Positions 7,337 to 7,979 of a DNA stretch of 7,979 nucleotides are shown one piece after another (within the stretch, counting starts at the first letter, position 1; every line of letters begins with the position of its first letter). The translations under genes were made by a program, and so were the position numbers. This DNA is from Caldithrix sp. (GTDB lineage Bacteria > Zhuqueibacterota > Zhuqueibacteria > Oceanimicrobiales > Oceanimicrobiaceae), in contig SMXE01000076.1 of NCBI GenBank assembly GCA_004357015.1, forward strand, positions 1-7,979, written 5' to 3'. The notes beneath the pieces were generated by a model. It saw only the letters and a program-made list of their open reading frames with translations, did no database searches and was not told the origin of the DNA.

Positions 7337-7979
7337 ATGGCTGAAATACTTGAATACTTTCGTCCCGGTGTGTCAGGCTGGATTTTCATGTGGGCGCTGC
7401 TGCTCACTGCGGCATTCATGGTCGCCATCGCACTGGAGCGGGGCTACTACATCTGGGTGAAATCGAATATCAACGCCAGCATGTTCATGAACGAAATCAG
7501 GCGGCTGGTGGTGGCTGGAAAATACAACCAGGCGGTGGAGCTGTGCGACTCGGTGAGCGACAAAGCGCTGCCGCGCGTGGTGCGCCCCGGTCTGCAGTTT
7601 GTCGCCCGCAACAAAAACGTTGATTTTCGCGCGGTGCAGAATTCCCTGGATGAAGGCACGTTGGAAGTGATTCCAAAACTTCAGGAACGCACCGGCTTCC
7701 TCGCCATGATCGGCAATGTGGCAACGCTCATCGGACTGATGGGAACGATCTATGGTCTGATTATGGCGTTTAGCGCGGTGTCTCATGCGGGCTACGATGC
7801 CGCACAGAAATCCGCTTTTCTGGCCGCAGGCATTTCAACCGCGATGAACACCACGCTTATGGGACTGGCAATCGCGGTGCCGGCGATTATGATTTACACC
7901 ATCATCAATACTAAGACCCTCAAGATCATTGATGAGATCGACGAGCACTCGGTGAAACTGATCAATCTTTTGACCGGGA
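7337..7979 (+). CDS. MotA/TolQ/ExbB-family proton channel protein, 3'-partial
   Basis: Inner-membrane subunit of a proton-motive-force-driven motor. In known systems the TolQ/ExbB pentamer surrounds a TolR/ExbD dimer and energises Pal, TonB or gliding complexes. The 214 visible residues show the family plan. TM1 lies at about 14-33, ending in LERGYYIW. A cytoplasmic domain at about 40-118 includes the familiar KYNQAVELCD helix. TM2 at about 121-148 reads IGNVATLIGLMGTIYGLIMAF, and TM3 at about 161-190 contains GISTAMNTTLMGLAIAVPA. T137 (in LMGT) and T172/T173 (in NTTLMGL) align with the conserved channel-lining threonines of ExbB/TolQ, and P182 with the conserved TM3 proline. The frame is still open at the window edge; only the short cytoplasmic tail should be missing. 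It follows the exported genes at 19 nt. Sequence alone cannot separate TolQ, ExbB and AglR-type members, so no symbol is given. Confidence 0.95.
   Translation, partial: MAEILEYFRPGVSGWIFMWALLLTAAFMVAIALERGYYIWVKSNINASMFMNEIRRLVVAGKYNQAVELCDSVSDKALPRVVRPGLQFVARNKNVDFRAVQNSLDEGTLEVIPKLQERTGFLAMIGNVATLIGLMGTIYGLIMAFSAVSHAGYDAAQKSAFLAAGISTAMNTTLMGLAIAVPAIMIYTIINTKTLKIIDEIDEHSVKLINLLTG

Noticed and set aside
7390..7623. Plus-strand 77-aa open frame overlapping the TolQ/ExbB-family gene
   Set aside because: It is in another frame; the frame starting at 7337 encodes an unmistakable TolQ/ExbB protein with all three membrane segments and a strong RBS.

Overview
The window holds four collinear plus-strand genes packed as a single operon. 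There is one start codon/stop codon overlap or 23-nt gap (depending on the start chosen), then gaps of 12 nt and 19 nt. The first gene enters from the left edge and the last leaves through the right edge, so both are partial. I see no RNA gene, mobile element, CRISPR array, origin, promoter or terminator, and no gene-free stretch longer than about 20 bases. Base composition and coding style look uniform and moderately GC-rich throughout, with no sign of recent transfer.

Layout. (1) 2-2335: a TPR and coiled-coil protein of unknown function, at least 777 aa, 5' end missing. Its reading frame stays open to the window edge, so the TTG at 74 is not its real start. (2) 2359-6900 (alternative start 2332): a very long exported protein with a signal peptide, many TPR/CpoB-like helical repeats, a helical region I cannot assign, and a C-terminal galactose-binding-like jelly-roll domain. 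(3) 6913-7317: a 134-aa basic secreted protein or lipoprotein that I do not recognise. (4) 7337 to the right edge: the first 214 aa of a MotA/TolQ/ExbB-family proton-channel subunit with all three transmembrane segments.

How they may work together (inference). TolQ/ExbB channels use the proton motive force across the inner membrane to drive work in the periplasm or at the outer membrane. Here the channel gene sits directly behind two large TPR scaffolds, of which the longer is clearly exported, and a small exported protein. This resembles in outline Tol-Pal with its TPR partner CpoB, and the Agl-Glt gliding machinery of Myxococcus with its large periplasmic TPR proteins. A PMF-powered envelope complex is the most reasonable reading. 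TolR/ExbD-type and TonB-like genes would be expected to the right of the window, but they are not visible.

Organism. A Gram-negative (diderm) bacterium is implied by the signal peptides, TolQ/ExbB and periplasmic TPR proteins. The style (giant TPR proteins next to an ExbB-like gene) recalls poorly cultivated phyla such as Calditrichota/KSB1, or myxobacteria-like lineages. This is an impression, not a demonstrated assignment.
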